From an uncultured Bacteroidota bacterium (lineage in GTDB: Bacteria; Bacteroidota; Bacteroidia; Flavobacteriales; Flavobacteriaceae), in NCBI GenBank assembly GCA_903839195.1, contig CAIMBK010000061.1, forward strand, positions 1 to 40,351: a DNA stretch of 40,351 nt, read 5' to 3'. The notes under the pieces are model-generated. The model had not been told where the DNA came from. It made no database searches and saw only the letters and a list, made by a program, of their open reading frames with translations. The first letter of the stretch is position 1. The number at the start of each line of letters is the position of its first letter. Both the position numbers and the translations under genes were made by a program. This document shows, piece after piece, positions 19,316 through 28,238 of this stretch.

Positions 19316-19666
19316 ATGCAAATTCAAGTAGTAAAATCTAAAATTCATCGCGTTACCGTTACGGGCGCCGATTTAAATTATATCGGAAGCATCACTATTG
19401 ACGAAGCTTTGATGGAAGCGTCAAATATTATTGAAGGCGAAAAAGTTTCAATTGTAAACATCAACAACGGCGAACGTCTTGAAACCTACGTCATCAAAGG
19501 AAATCGCAATAGTGGCGAAATTACTTTGAACGGTCCCGCTGCTAGAAAAGTTCAAAAAGGCGATATCATCATCATTATTTCCTACGGAATTTTGGATTTT
19601 GAAGAAGCCAAAACGTTCAAACCTTCTTTGGTTTTCCCAAATGAAAAAGACAATTCATTGACTTAG
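19316..19666 (+). CDS. panD: Aspartate 1-decarboxylase
   Basis: [29 protein letters not shown] (GS autocleavage site), [21 protein letters not shown]. Confidence 0.97.
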   Translation: MQIQVVKSKIHRVTVTGADLNYIGSITIDEALMEASNIIEGEKVSIVNINNGERLETYVIKGNRNSGEITLNGPAARKVQKGDIIIIISYGILDFEEAKTFKPSLVFPNEKDNSLT

Positions 19667-19683
19667 ATTTTGACTTTCCCTAA

Positions 19684-20664
19684 ATGAAAATATCCTCACA
19701 AAAAAATACACAAATCGGCAAATGGCTTTCCATTACAATTCCGTTACTTTTGGGTGTTTTTCTGGTACTTTATTCTTATTATTCTTTTACTCCCGAGCAA
19801 CTTTCAACCATCACAAAACATTTTGAAAACGCGAATTACAACTACATTGTAATCACGTTATTTATTGCCTTATTGGGTGGCGCTTCAAGAGCTTATCGTT
19901 GGAAATTTTCGTTGGAACACATGGGTTATAAAACCTCTTTTACGAATAATTTTATGGCCGTTTCTATTGGCTATTTAATAAACATGACCATTCCACGATC
20001 TGGGGAAATTTCGAGAGCATTAATTATAAAAAAATATGAAAACGTTCCATTTGACAAAGCATTTGGAACCATTGTTGCCGAAAGAATTATCGATTTAATC
20101 GTGCTTTTGTTTTTTATTATTCTTGCTTTTTTTCTTCAATTTGATGTCGTAAAAGCCTTTGTAATTGATAAAATTCCTTTTGAAAAAATAATAGCGCTAG
20201 TGGTTTTTGGAATAATTTCGCTTCTAATTGCCGTTTTGTTATTTCTTTATTCAAAATGGCCAATAATTGCCTCTATTAAACTTAAAATTTCGGGACTAAA
20301 AGAAGGTCTTTTGAGCATTTTTCACATGAAGAAAAAATGGCAATATTTATTTCATACTTCCTTTATTTGGTTTTCCTATATATTGATGTTTTATATTGGG
20401 ATTTTTGTCATTTCAGAAACAAGCAATATTGGTATTGGCGCCGTAGTTACATCCTTTGTTGTGGGAAGTATCGCCATCGCATTTACAAACAGCGGTTTTG
20501 GTTCTTACCCATTTCTGATTGCAAAAATTCTTTTATTTTATAATGTTTCCGAAACTGCCGGAAGTGCTTTTGGTTGGATTATTTGGACATCGCAACTCTT
20601 TTTGGTTTTGCTTTTGGGCACCCTGTCATTTTTACTACTTCCTATTATCAACAGAAAAAAATAA
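19684..20664 (+). CDS. Lysylphosphatidylglycerol synthase TM-region / UPF0104 flippase-like membrane protein
   Basis: Polytopic; GGASRAYRWKFSLEHMGYKTSFTNNFMAVSIGYLINMTIPRSGEISRALIIKKYENVPFDKAFGTIVAERIIDL. Confidence 0.88.
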   Translation: MKISSQKNTQIGKWLSITIPLLLGVFLVLYSYYSFTPEQLSTITKHFENANYNYIVITLFIALLGGASRAYRWKFSLEHMGYKTSFTNNFMAVSIGYLINMTIPRSGEISRALIIKKYENVPFDKAFGTIVAERIIDLIVLLFFIILAFFLQFDVVKAFVIDKIPFEKIIALVVFGIISLLIAVLLFLYSKWPIIASIKLKISGLKEGLLSIFHMKKKWQYLFHTSFIWFSYILMFYIGIFVISETSNIGIGAVVTSFVVGSIAIAFTNSGFGSYPFLIAKILLFYNVSETAGSAFGWIIWTSQLFLVLLLGTLSFLLLPIINRKK

Positions 20665-20724
20665 TTTAGTATCTTGCTTGACTATAATTTGGCAATGTCA
20701 TTTTATTAAATCAACGTACAAAAG

Positions 20725-21930
20725 ATGAAAAAACAATTATTATTTTTCTTTATGGCAATCCCGTTTTTGGGGTTTTCACAAAAAACAACCGATACCATTC
20801 ATTCGCAAAAACTTAATGAAGATCGAGAAATTACAATTTCGCTTCCTTTTTCTTATGCCCAAAATAAAACAAAAAAATACCCACTTCTTATCATTCTTGA
20901 CGGCGATTACTTATTAGATCCTTTTGAAGGCGCTTTAAAATATGGCGCTTATTGGGATGATATGCCCGAAGTTATTATTGTAGGAATTACCCAAAACCAA
21001 AAAAACGAACGCGAGTCGGATTGTACAATTGATCAAGAGACGGGACTTCCTGAAGAAAAAGGAGAGGCGTTTTTTGAATTTATTGGTTTGGAATTATTCC
21101 CCTACTTGCAAAAAAATTACCGAACGGCGCCTTTCAAAATTATTGCGGGTCATGATGTAACTGCAGGATTTCTGAATTTTTATTTATACAAAGACAACCC
21201 TTTGTTTAATGGCTATATTTCTTTAAGTCCAGATCTTGCAACTGGAATGGAAGAAAACATTCCAGCCCGATTAGCATTAGCCAAACAACCGCTTTTTTAT
21301 TACCATTCCACGGCTGATGGCGATTTGAAAAGTACTCAAAAACAAATCATTCGGATGGATAGTATTGCCAAAGAAATAAAAAATTCAAACGTAAATTACC
21401 GGTTTGATAATTTTATTGGCGATTCGCATTATTCACTTGTAATTCAGTCAATCCCAAAGGTTTTGTATCAATTTTTCAGTGTGTATCAACCGATTTCAAT
21501 TCCGGAATATAATGATAAAATTGCCGTTCTTCCTTCTGGATATGTTGATTATTTAATAAAGAAATATGAGGTTGTTGAAAAAGTATTAGGTCTAAAAGCC
21601 ACAATCCGAATCAATGATTTTCAGGCCATTGAAGCCGCAATTTTACAAAACAAAGCGTATGATGAATTGAAAGATTTGTCTGCATTAGCCAATAAAAATT
21701 ATCCAAAAAGCATGTTGGCCGATTATGAATTAGCGCTTATGTTTGAAAAGAAAGAAGACTTTAAAAGCGCTTTAAAATCGTATCAAGTGGCTTATCAAAA
21801 ACAAGAAATTGGCGTTTTGACCAAAAAAATGATGCTCGAAAAAATGGAATATTTTAAAAAATTCGTTGCAACGAAAAAAAATAAAGTAGAAGAAGAACAA
21901 CCAATTCCCGAAACAACAAAAACAAACTAA
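20725..21930 (+). CDS. Secreted esterase-family (alpha/beta hydrolase) protein with atypical nucleophile elbow
   Basis: Signal peptide MKKQLLFFFMAIPFLGFSQ; esterase-D-like YPLLIILDGDYLLDPFEGALKY, IAGHDVTAGF, GDSHYSLV; C-terminal TPR-like region. Confidence 0.8.
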   Translation: MKKQLLFFFMAIPFLGFSQKTTDTIHSQKLNEDREITISLPFSYAQNKTKKYPLLIILDGDYLLDPFEGALKYGAYWDDMPEVIIVGITQNQKNERESDCTIDQETGLPEEKGEAFFEFIGLELFPYLQKNYRTAPFKIIAGHDVTAGFLNFYLYKDNPLFNGYISLSPDLATGMEENIPARLALAKQPLFYYHSTADGDLKSTQKQIIRMDSIAKEIKNSNVNYRFDNFIGDSHYSLVIQSIPKVLYQFFSVYQPISIPEYNDKIAVLPSGYVDYLIKKYEVVEKVLGLKATIRINDFQAIEAAILQNKAYDELKDLSALANKNYPKSMLADYELALMFEKKEDFKSALKSYQVAYQKQEIGVLTKKMMLEKMEYFKKFVATKKNKVEEEQPIPETTKTN

Positions 21931-23291
21931 TGGCCAAACTAAAAACATCTTTTTTCTGTCAAAGTTGTGGCACGCAATATGCCAAATGGCAAGGACAATG
22001 TAATGCGTGCAAAGAATGGAATACGATCGTAGAAGAAATTATCCAAAAAGAAGAAAAAGCGGCTTGGAAATCGAACACTTCAGAAGTTAAAAAAGCGTCA
22101 AAACCTTTGAAAATTAAAGAAATTGATTCCACGCAAGAAATTCGTTTGGACACTTGCGACGGGGAATTAAATCGAGTGCTTGGTGGCGGAATCGTTCCGG
22201 GTTCCTTGATTTTATTAGGCGGCGAACCTGGAATCGGAAAAAGCACTTTGCTGCTCCAAATTTCTTTAAAATTACCCTACAAAACGCTTTACGTTTCGGG
22301 CGAAGAAAGTCAAAAACAAATAAAAATGCGGGCCGAAAGAATTACGCCAAATGGCGATAATTGCTATATTTTAACCGAAACAAAAACGCAAAATATTTTC
22401 CGACAAATCGAAGAAATCGAACCCGAAATTGTCATCATCGATTCCATTCAAACTTTGCATACGGACTATATCGAATCGGCGGCGGGAAGTATTTCGCAAA
22501 TTCGTGAAACAACTGCCGAACTTATAAAATTTGCCAAAGAAACCAATGTACCTGTAATTTTAATTGGCCACATTACCAAAGACGGAAATATCGCTGGCCC
22601 AAAAATATTGGAACACATGGTCGACACCGTTTTGCAATTTGAAGGCGATCGAAATCATGTTTATAGAATCTTGCGCTCGTTAAAAAACCGCTTTGGTTCC
22701 ACCGCAGAAATTGGCATCTACGAAATGCAAGGAAGCGGTTTGCGAGAAGTCGCCAATCCTTCGGAAATCTTAATTTCTCATACCGATTCGGTGCTTTCAG
22801 GAACTGCAATTGCTACAACTTTAGAAGGAATGCGTCCCTTAATGATTGAAATTCAAGCGCTCGTGAGTTCAGCGGTATACGGAACGCCCCAACGAAGCAC
22901 GACGGGTTATAACGCAAAAAGATTGAACATGATTTTGGCGGTTTTAGAAAAAAGAGCTGGTTTTCATTTGGGTTCAAAAGATGTATTTCTAAATGTGACA
23001 GGGGGAATTTCTGTTGATGACCCCGCAATAGATTTGGCCGTTGTTGCTGCTATTTTATCCTCAAATGAAGACATTCCTGTTGGAAAAGATTGCTGTTTTG
23101 CCGGCGAAGTTGGGCTTTCGGGCGAAATTCGTCCCGTGAACCGAATTGAACAACGCATTCAAGAAGCCGAAAAATTAGGTTTTTCGACTATTTATGTGTC
23201 CAAATACAATAAAATAGCCTTAAAAAATACCGTAATCAAAATTCAACTTGTTGGAAAAATTGAAGATGTGGTCAACCAATTGTTTGGATGA
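21930..23291 (+). CDS. radA: DNA repair protein RadA
   Basis: Zinc finger CQSCGTQYAKWQGQCNAC, Walker A GGEPGIGKST, KNRFG motif, C-terminal Lon-like domain. Confidence 0.97.
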   Translation: MAKLKTSFFCQSCGTQYAKWQGQCNACKEWNTIVEEIIQKEEKAAWKSNTSEVKKASKPLKIKEIDSTQEIRLDTCDGELNRVLGGGIVPGSLILLGGEPGIGKSTLLLQISLKLPYKTLYVSGEESQKQIKMRAERITPNGDNCYILTETKTQNIFRQIEEIEPEIVIIDSIQTLHTDYIESAAGSISQIRETTAELIKFAKETNVPVILIGHITKDGNIAGPKILEHMVDTVLQFEGDRNHVYRILRSLKNRFGSTAEIGIYEMQGSGLREVANPSEILISHTDSVLSGTAIATTLEGMRPLMIEIQALVSSAVYGTPQRSTTGYNAKRLNMILAVLEKRAGFHLGSKDVFLNVTGGISVDDPAIDLAVVAAILSSNEDIPVGKDCCFAGEVGLSGEIRPVNRIEQRIQEAEKLGFSTIYVSKYNKIALKNTVIKIQLVGKIEDVVNQLFG

Positions 23292-25252
23292 TGAAAAATT
23301 GGAAACAAAAAACGCTTCGTTTTCTAAAGTATTTTGGCTTGTTTTTGGTGCTAACAATTGGTGCTGCTTTTGTCTTTCGTGATGCGCTACTTCAAAAAGC
23401 AATTGCTAAAATTCAAAATAAATTAGAAGTTGATTATGACTGTCAATTAACCCTAAAAAAAGCAAGTTTTGTAGGAATTTCCGAAATCGATTTTGAAACT
23501 ATTTCTTTGGTTCCAAAAAACGCTGACACTCTTTTTTCAATCGAAAAAATCAAAACAAAAATAGCCATTTTTCCTCTTTTAGCGGCTAATATTCAATTGA
23601 ATAGTTTGGTTGTGGAAAACGGATTTATTCAGTTGATTAAAAACAAAAAAGGACGAAATTATGATGCGTTCCTCCAAAATAATTCAGAAGAAAAAACGAC
23701 CAACGAAAAACGAAATTACGCCAAATCCACCTATCGATTACTTTCGAAAATCCTTAATTTAATTCCGCCGGACATGCATTTGCAAAATTTAGATTTACGA
23801 ATAAATGATAAAGGCCGAAAAGTTAGCTTGCAAATGACGAGATTGGAACTAGAAAAAGAGCAATTACAAACCGAAATTTTCATAAAAACAAACACTTTCG
23901 AACAAAATTGGAACATCAATGGATTTGCCAATCCGAGAGAGAAAAAAGCCAATTTAACATTTTCTAATTCCGATAAATCGCAAATAAAAGTTCCTTATTT
24001 GGACGAGCGTTTCAATCTAATTTCCAGTTTTGACAACATTCGAATTGCTATTTCAAAAATAGAATTAGAAAGTGGCGAACTGCATATTGACGGCTTTACT
24101 TCTATTTCGAATTTTAAAGTAAATAATCCAAAAATTGCTCGAAAAGACGTTGTTTTCAATAAGGCAAAATTCGATTATCGGTTTGTTTTTGGCTCCGATT
24201 TTATGGCGATAGACAGCAGTTCGACTATTCAAATAAATGATATCGCGATTCATCCGTTTGCCGAATACAATACCGAGGAAGACACTATTTATAAATTGCA
24301 ATTTCGTATTCCGAAAATGAAAGCACAACTTTTTATAAATTCGCTTCCAGGCGGCTTGTTTTCTCATTTTGAAGGGATGAAAGCCACAGGAAATTTCGAT
24401 TATAAATTGATTTATAAATACAATAAAAACAAACCCATTACGCTTGTTTTTGACAGCAAACTCCAAAAAGAAAACCTTAAAATTACTCAATATGGCGAAG
24501 CCAATTTGGGGAAATTAAACGAAGATTTTACGTATCGCGCGATCGAAAATGGGGTTTCACAAAGACCCATTCTTGTTGGGACAGAAAATCCTGATTTCAC
24601 GCCTTTAAACGCCATTTCTCCTTATTTGCAAAAATGCGTTTTGACTTCAGAAGACCCTTCTTTTTTCTCGCATCACGGATTTATAAATGAAGCGTTCAAG
24701 CAATCTATTTTGAAAAATATTCGTACCAAAAAATTCTCCCGAGGCGCAAGTACCATAAGTATGCAATTGATTAAAAATGTATTTCTAACACGTGAAAAAA
24801 CAATTTCTCGAAAATTAGAAGAGATTTTATTAGTCTATTTACTCGAAAACAACCGAATTGCGAGCAAAGAACGCATGCTTGAAGTCTATTTTAATATTAT
24901 CGAATGGGGGCCAAATGTGTATGGAATTGGCGAGGCTTCGCGTTTTTATTTCAACAAAACTCCTGCTAATTTGAATTTGAAAGAATGTCTTTTTCTGGCT
25001 TCAATTGTGCCAAAACCGAAAAAATTCATGTGGCAATTTGACGCCGACGGACTTCAAAAAGCATTCGCTAATAAGCATCAAGATTTTATTCGAAATTTGA
25101 TGTTTCGACGGGGGCTTTTAACTTCAGAAGATACCATTGGGCAAAAAATACCGATGCAAATTTCGGGACTAGCGCGTTCATTCTTGAAGAAAAATCCACA
25201 AGATTCTATCGCCATTGATTCGCTTTTTATAGCGGAGCCAGAAGGTTTTTAA
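23291..25252 (+). CDS. GT51 peptidoglycan glycosyltransferase with AsmA-like N-terminal region
   Basis: N-term TM plus AsmA-like segment; C-term SEDPSFFSHHGF, RGASTISMQLIKNVFL, RKLEEILLVYLLE, YFNIIEWGPNVYGIGEASRFYF. No transpeptidase domain. Start could also be 23288 (MM). Confidence 0.85.
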   Translation: MKNWKQKTLRFLKYFGLFLVLTIGAAFVFRDALLQKAIAKIQNKLEVDYDCQLTLKKASFVGISEIDFETISLVPKNADTLFSIEKIKTKIAIFPLLAANIQLNSLVVENGFIQLIKNKKGRNYDAFLQNNSEEKTTNEKRNYAKSTYRLLSKILNLIPPDMHLQNLDLRINDKGRKVSLQMTRLELEKEQLQTEIFIKTNTFEQNWNINGFANPREKKANLTFSNSDKSQIKVPYLDERFNLISSFDNIRIAISKIELESGELHIDGFTSISNFKVNNPKIARKDVVFNKAKFDYRFVFGSDFMAIDSSSTIQINDIAIHPFAEYNTEEDTIYKLQFRIPKMKAQLFINSLPGGLFSHFEGMKATGNFDYKLIYKYNKNKPITLVFDSKLQKENLKITQYGEANLGKLNEDFTYRAIENGVSQRPILVGTENPDFTPLNAISPYLQKCVLTSEDPSFFSHHGFINEAFKQSILKNIRTKKFSRGASTISMQLIKNVFLTREKTISRKLEEILLVYLLENNRIASKERMLEVYFNIIEWGPNVYGIGEASRFYFNKTPANLNLKECLFLASIVPKPKKFMWQFDADGLQKAFANKHQDFIRNLMFRRGLLTSEDTIGQKIPMQISGLARSFLKKNPQDSIAIDSLFIAEPEGF

Positions 25253-26286
25253 GGCGCTGGGTTTGGAAAAGCATTCTGAACTTTTTCAACTTCAACCATG
25301 ATTTCTTCGGAAAGTGAAACGTTGATTGTATTGATGTTTTGTTCCAATTGTTGTAAGTTGGTTGCGCCAATTATTGTGCTAGTTACAAAAGGTTGTTTTT
25401 CGATAAATGCCAAAGCCAATTCGGTTAATGTCAATCCAAAATCTTTAGCAATTTCGTTATATAATCTTGTTGCTTCTCTGGTATTTTCGCTGTTATAACG
25501 CGCAAATTGTGGAAACAAATTGATTCGGGCGTTTGGATGCGATTCTCCCGTCAAGAATTTTCCCGAAAGTACCCCAAAAGCCATTGGAGAATATGCTAAA
25601 AGACCCACATTTTCTCGATAACAAATTTCGGACATTCCCACTTCAAAGCTTCTGTTTACGACGGAATACGGATTTTGAATGGTTGAAATTCGAGGTAAAT
25701 TATGTTTTTTACTTTCTTCCAAAAACCGCATCATTCCCCACGGCGTTTCATTGGAAACCCCAATGTTTTTTATTTTTCCTTCTTGAATAAATCCTTGCAA
25801 GGTTTCTAAAACTTGTTGAATATTATCTTCCCAACCCTCCTCAATAATTTTGAAACCGCGTTGTCCAAAAGTGTTTGTTTTTCGTTCTGGCCAATGCAAT
25901 TGATACAAATCGATATAATCCGTCTGCAATCGCTTCAAACTTTGATCCAAAGCAAATTTGATACTGGCTGGCGAAAAATCATTTTTGTCGCGCATATAAG
26001 TAAACAAAGGGTTTGGGCCTGCAATTTTGGATGCCAAAACCACTTCGTCTCTTTTTCCCGATTTTTTGAACCACGTTCCAATGATTTCCTCCGTAGAACC
26101 ATAGGTTTCCTGCCTTGCTGGCACCGAATACATTTCGGCCGTATCAATAAAATTAATGCCTTTTTCGAAAGAAAAATCCAATTGAGAATGGCCTTCGGCT
26201 TCGGTGTTTTGTTGTCCAAAAGTCATCGTACCGAGACAAATTTTACTAACTTTTACATCAGTATTTGGTAGTGTGGTGTATTTCAT
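25249..26286 (-). CDS. Aldo/keto reductase (Tas-like)
   Basis: MKYTTLPNTDVKVSKICLGTMTFGQQNTEAEGHSQLDFSFEKGINFIDTAEMY. Confidence 0.93.
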   Translation of the reverse strand: MKYTTLPNTDVKVSKICLGTMTFGQQNTEAEGHSQLDFSFEKGINFIDTAEMYSVPARQETYGSTEEIIGTWFKKSGKRDEVVLASKIAGPNPLFTYMRDKNDFSPASIKFALDQSLKRLQTDYIDLYQLHWPERKTNTFGQRGFKIIEEGWEDNIQQVLETLQGFIQEGKIKNIGVSNETPWGMMRFLEESKKHNLPRISTIQNPYSVVNRSFEVGMSEICYRENVGLLAYSPMAFGVLSGKFLTGESHPNARINLFPQFARYNSENTREATRLYNEIAKDFGLTLTELALAFIEKQPFVTSTIIGATNLQQLEQNINTINVSLSEEIMVEVEKVQNAFPNPAP

Positions 26287-26303
26287 TTTGTTTTTTAGTA
26301 TAA

Positions 26304-26334
26304 AAAAGGCTCAAAGAAAAACTTTGAACCTTTT
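26304..26334 (-). terminator. Terminator of OmpA-family gene
   Basis: AAAAGG-c-TCAAAG (26304-26316) / CTTTGA-a-CCTTTT (26322-26334), one mismatch, A5 loop. Confidence 0.7.
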
Positions 26335-26354
26335 AATAGTGCTTTTAATTTGTA

Positions 26355-27317
26355 TTACAATTCGTTCAACATTTTTGAAATTTCGTCTAACTTAGGCGTT
26401 AAAATAATTTCTATACGTCTGTTTTTTGCTTTTCCTTCTTGAGTGTCATTACTCATTAATGGAGCGTATTCGCCTCTTCCGGCGGCAGTTAAATTGTCTT
26501 TTTTAACCGCTTTGTTTTCGGCTAAAATATTGACAATAGCCGTAGCTCTTTTAGTCGATAAATCCCAGTTATTTTCTATTTGTCCAACGGCTCCTCCGAA
26601 TTTATCGTTATCCGTATGCCCTTCAATTAAAATAGAAATATCAGGATTGTCGCCCAAAACTTTTCCTACGGCAACAACCGCTTTTTTTCCTTCGGGTCCA
26701 ACGGCCCAACTTCCAGATTCAAAAAGCAATTTGTTTTCAACAGAAACATATACTTTTCCATCTTTTTGATGAACGGTAAGTCCTTTTCCTTCAAACGCTT
26801 TTAGCGATTTTGACAAGGTTTCTTTTAGTTTTTTCATTGCGGCTTCTTTAGCAGCAATCAAGCTTTCCAATTCATTCACACGGTCGGAACGGTCTTTTAA
26901 ATCGGCGCTCAATTTGTTTAGGTTTGCTTTTTCGGCGGCCAATGCTTTTTCTTTGGCTTCTAATTGCGCTAATAATTCACGGTTTTTAGCCATGTTTACT
27001 TTCAAAGATTCGTCGCTGTTTTTTTCTAGAGCGGAATACGACGCTTGTAATGTTTTTAGGCTTTTGTCTGAGGCTTCAAAATCCGTGGCTAATTTATCGC
27101 GTTCGGCTTTGGTTTTTTCATAATTAGATTTTAAAGATGCAAAATCAACATCCAATTGATTTTTTGTTTTGGTAATACTATCATTTTGATCAATTAAATG
27201 ACGGTTTTCTTTTTTCAAATCGGCAAACTTAGTTTCTAAGTCGGTAAATACTTTTTTTGACACACACGAAACAGTCATTGAAAGTACAATTAGGGCAAGG
27301 GCGGTTTTCTTTATCAT
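26355..27317 (-). CDS. OmpA-family lipoprotein with coiled-coil
   Basis: Start likely MIKKTALALIVLSMTVSCVSKK (27317) with lipobox; OmpA domain ILIEGHTDND...NWDLSTKRATAIVNIL...NRRIEIILTP. Confidence 0.9.
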   Translation of the reverse strand: MIKKTALALIVLSMTVSCVSKKVFTDLETKFADLKKENRHLIDQNDSITKTKNQLDVDFASLKSNYEKTKAERDKLATDFEASDKSLKTLQASYSALEKNSDESLKVNMAKNRELLAQLEAKEKALAAEKANLNKLSADLKDRSDRVNELESLIAAKEAAMKKLKETLSKSLKAFEGKGLTVHQKDGKVYVSVENKLLFESGSWAVGPEGKKAVVAVGKVLGDNPDISILIEGHTDNDKFGGAVGQIENNWDLSTKRATAIVNILAENKAVKKDNLTAAGRGEYAPLMSNDTQEGKAKNRRIEIILTPKLDEISKMLNEL

Positions 27318-27334
27318 GTTGTTTTTATTTTTAA

Positions 27335-28096
27335 TTATTCTATTTCTACTAAAATTGGGCAATGGTCCGAATGTTTTGCTTCGGGTAAAATTACGGCTCT
27401 TTTTATATTATCGCGCAAAGGTTCGCTAACTAAATTATAATCAATACGCCATCCTTTGTTGTTATTGCGAGCGCCGGCACGATAACTCCACCAGCTATAA
27501 TGATGAGGTTCCTTGTTAAAATGGCGGAAACTATCAATAAATCCGCTTTTCATAAATCCGTCTAACCACGCTCGTTCTTCGGGAAGAAAACCAGAAACAG
27601 TTTTGTTTCGAACCGGATCGTGAATGTCAATTGATTCGTGGCAAATATTATAATCCCCACAAATAATTAAATTTGGATTGGTGTTTTTTAATGTATTTAC
27701 ATAATTCTGAAAATCATCCATATACATGAATTTATGATCCAATCGGTCCAAATTCGTTCCCGAAGGAAGATACAAACTCATTACAGAAAACGCATCAAAA
27801 TCTGCACGGATGTTTCGTCCTTCAAAATCCATGTGTTCAATTCCAGTGCCAAAAGTGATTTCGTTGGGTTTTATTTTAGATAAAATAGCCACGCCGCTAT
27901 ATCCTTTTTTGGTAGCCGAAAAATAATATTGATACGGATAACCCGCTTTTTCAATATCCGCGATTGGAATTTGGTCTTCGGTCGCTTTTATTTCTTGCAG
28001 GCAAATGACGTCGGGATTGGCTATTTGAAGCCATTCGATAAATCCTTTGGAGATAGCTGCCCGAATTCCGTTGACATTATAAGATATAATTCGCAT
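27335..28096 (-). CDS. xth: Exodeoxyribonuclease III
   Basis: MRIISYNVNGIRAAISKGF, CLQEIKATEDQIP, GDYNICHESIDIHDP, HSDHCPI. Confidence 0.95.
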   Translation of the reverse strand: MRIISYNVNGIRAAISKGFIEWLQIANPDVICLQEIKATEDQIPIADIEKAGYPYQYYFSATKKGYSGVAILSKIKPNEITFGTGIEHMDFEGRNIRADFDAFSVMSLYLPSGTNLDRLDHKFMYMDDFQNYVNTLKNTNPNLIICGDYNICHESIDIHDPVRNKTVSGFLPEERAWLDGFMKSGFIDSFRHFNKEPHHYSWWSYRAGARNNNKGWRIDYNLVSEPLRDNIKRAVILPEAKHSDHCPILVEIE

Positions 28097-28117
28097 TAAT
28101 TATTTTATTTTCTGTTT

Positions 28118-28125
28118 CAAAAGTA
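28118..28125 (-). promoter_or_regulatory. Candidate -7 box (TActTTTG) for xth
   Basis: CAAAAGTA on + strand, 22 nt upstream of the xth ATG; no clear -33. Confidence 0.4.
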
Positions 28126-28185
28126 ATAAAAAAAGTAGAAAGTAAAACCTTAACAAACAAAGAAAATCAATTGTAAGGAATAGTC

Positions 28186-28212
28186 TTGTGAATTAGTTTT
28201 TATTTATCTTTG
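28186..28212 (+). promoter_or_regulatory. Candidate promoter of OlsF-like gene
   Basis: TTG (28186-28188), 16-nt spacer, TAtcTTTG (28205-28212); ATG at 28239. Confidence 0.5.
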
Positions 28213-28238
28213 TTTCTTATATTAATACAAAAAATCAA

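Noticed and set aside
24065-24490. 141-aa minus-strand ORF in the GT51 gene
   Set aside because: Antisense to coding sequence with low-complexity, AT-driven composition; no support.
25813-26271. 152-aa plus-strand ORF antisense to the aldo/keto reductase
   Set aside because: Entirely within AKR, no motifs; chance ORF.
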